Assembly: GCF_001499855.1 (NCBI RefSeq)
Contig: NZ_LQIK01000029.1
Location: forward strand, 124,001 to 188,000
DNA length: 64,000 nt
Reading direction: 5' to 3'
Source of the DNA: Mycobacterium sp. GA-0227b
GTDB lineage: Bacteria; Actinomycetota; Actinomycetes; Mycobacteriales; Mycobacteriaceae
Every line of letters starts with the position of its first letter. The stretch's first letter is position 1. Below, in pieces: positions 63,804-64,000 of the stretch. The notes beneath the pieces are model-generated. The model saw only the letters and a program-made list of their open reading frames with translations. It ran no database searches and was not told where the DNA came from. A program made the translations under genes and the position numbers.

Positions 63804-64000
63804 ATGTTCGAGCCGGCGAGCGTCGAGGAACTCGAGCAGAGCATTCGCGACGCGCAGGACAAGTTCAACGAAGGCATGGGCGCCGACGGTGATGCCTCGC
63901 CGTATCCGTTGCTCAAGGAACTGCGCGCGCAGGCGCCGGTGCATGCGGGATGGCCGGAGGCGGGCATGGTCGGCAATTCCGGCGACGGGCCACCGACCTT
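63804..64000 (+). CDS. probable cytochrome P450, 3' end outside the window
   Basis: The frame from ATG 63804, with GAGGAG upstream, stays open to the window edge (65 residues seen). SPYPLLKELRAQAPVHAGWP is typical of the N-terminus of bacterial P450s. The heme motif is outside, so the family call is tentative. It may oxidise a substrate handled by the divergent dehydrogenase. Confidence 0.6.
   Translation, partial: MFEPASVEELEQSIRDAQDKFNEGMGADGDASPYPLLKELRAQAPVHAGWPEAGMVGNSGDGPPT

Overview
The window looks like chromosomal DNA of a mycobacterium, most likely a fast-growing environmental Mycolicibacterium. The evidence is high GC throughout, a second mycobactin locus (mbtK beside mbtN-mbtM-mbtL) with IdeR-like iron boxes, a PonA2-type penicillin-binding protein, a CtpI-type giant P-type ATPase, mycofactocin-linked dehydrogenases, a pgm/crcB/crcB cluster arranged as in M. 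tuberculosis, and many lipid or aromatic catabolism genes with TetR or LysR regulators. I see no insertion sequence, prophage, CRISPR array or rRNA. There is one tRNA, tRNA-Ala(GGC).

Layout. Positions 1-6562 hold a compact three-gene cassette that I cannot assign to a known system: a secreted-type alpha/beta hydrolase with a C-terminal beta domain, a 94-residue protein, and a 1368-residue protein ending in a papain/C39-like cysteine-protease domain. Positions 6618-16751 are a mixed envelope and housekeeping stretch: DUF2505, PonA2, a Tat-exported Rv2525c-like protein, a serine beta-lactamase-like lipoprotein, small membrane proteins and two SDRs. Positions 16766-21669 encode CtpI and a small partner with a histone-like tail. 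Positions 21812-28229 contain a TetR/hydrolase pair divergent from a four-gene lipid-catabolic operon (SDR, fused double acyl-CoA dehydrogenase, Ltp-like thiolase, DUF35). Positions 28355-32147 contain a TetR regulator, a Rieske oxygenase and a divergent amidohydrolase around a perfect palindrome. Positions 32273-41235 are surface and secreted proteins (an SG/TG-rich porin-like protein with an iron box, a DUF4185 protein, an esterase), a permease, a second thiolase/DUF35 pair and an orphan SigF-like sigma factor.

Positions 41236-46198 hold a LysR regulator divergent from a five-gene oxidative operon: Rieske oxygenase, small partner, TauD-type dioxygenase, F420-type oxidoreductase and carboxymuconolactone-decarboxylase-like protein. 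Positions 46195-49317 are small regulated units and a proteasome-like Ntn hydrolase. Positions 49349-53178 are the iron-regulated mbt-2 locus. Positions 53201-57026 are a fluoride channel pair, phosphoglucomutase, an MFS transporter and the tRNA. Positions 57100-64000 are a mycofactocin-type alcohol-to-acid oxidation set with SDR and TetR, a substrate-binding-like protein, a dihydrodipicolinate-reductase-like dehydrogenase and the start of a P450-like gene.

A recurring theme is local control. At least seven intergenic perfect or near-perfect palindromes lie in divergent promoters, and three overlap plausible -10 boxes of leaderless genes. All function calls come from reading the sequence and from memory of the families; no database search was run.
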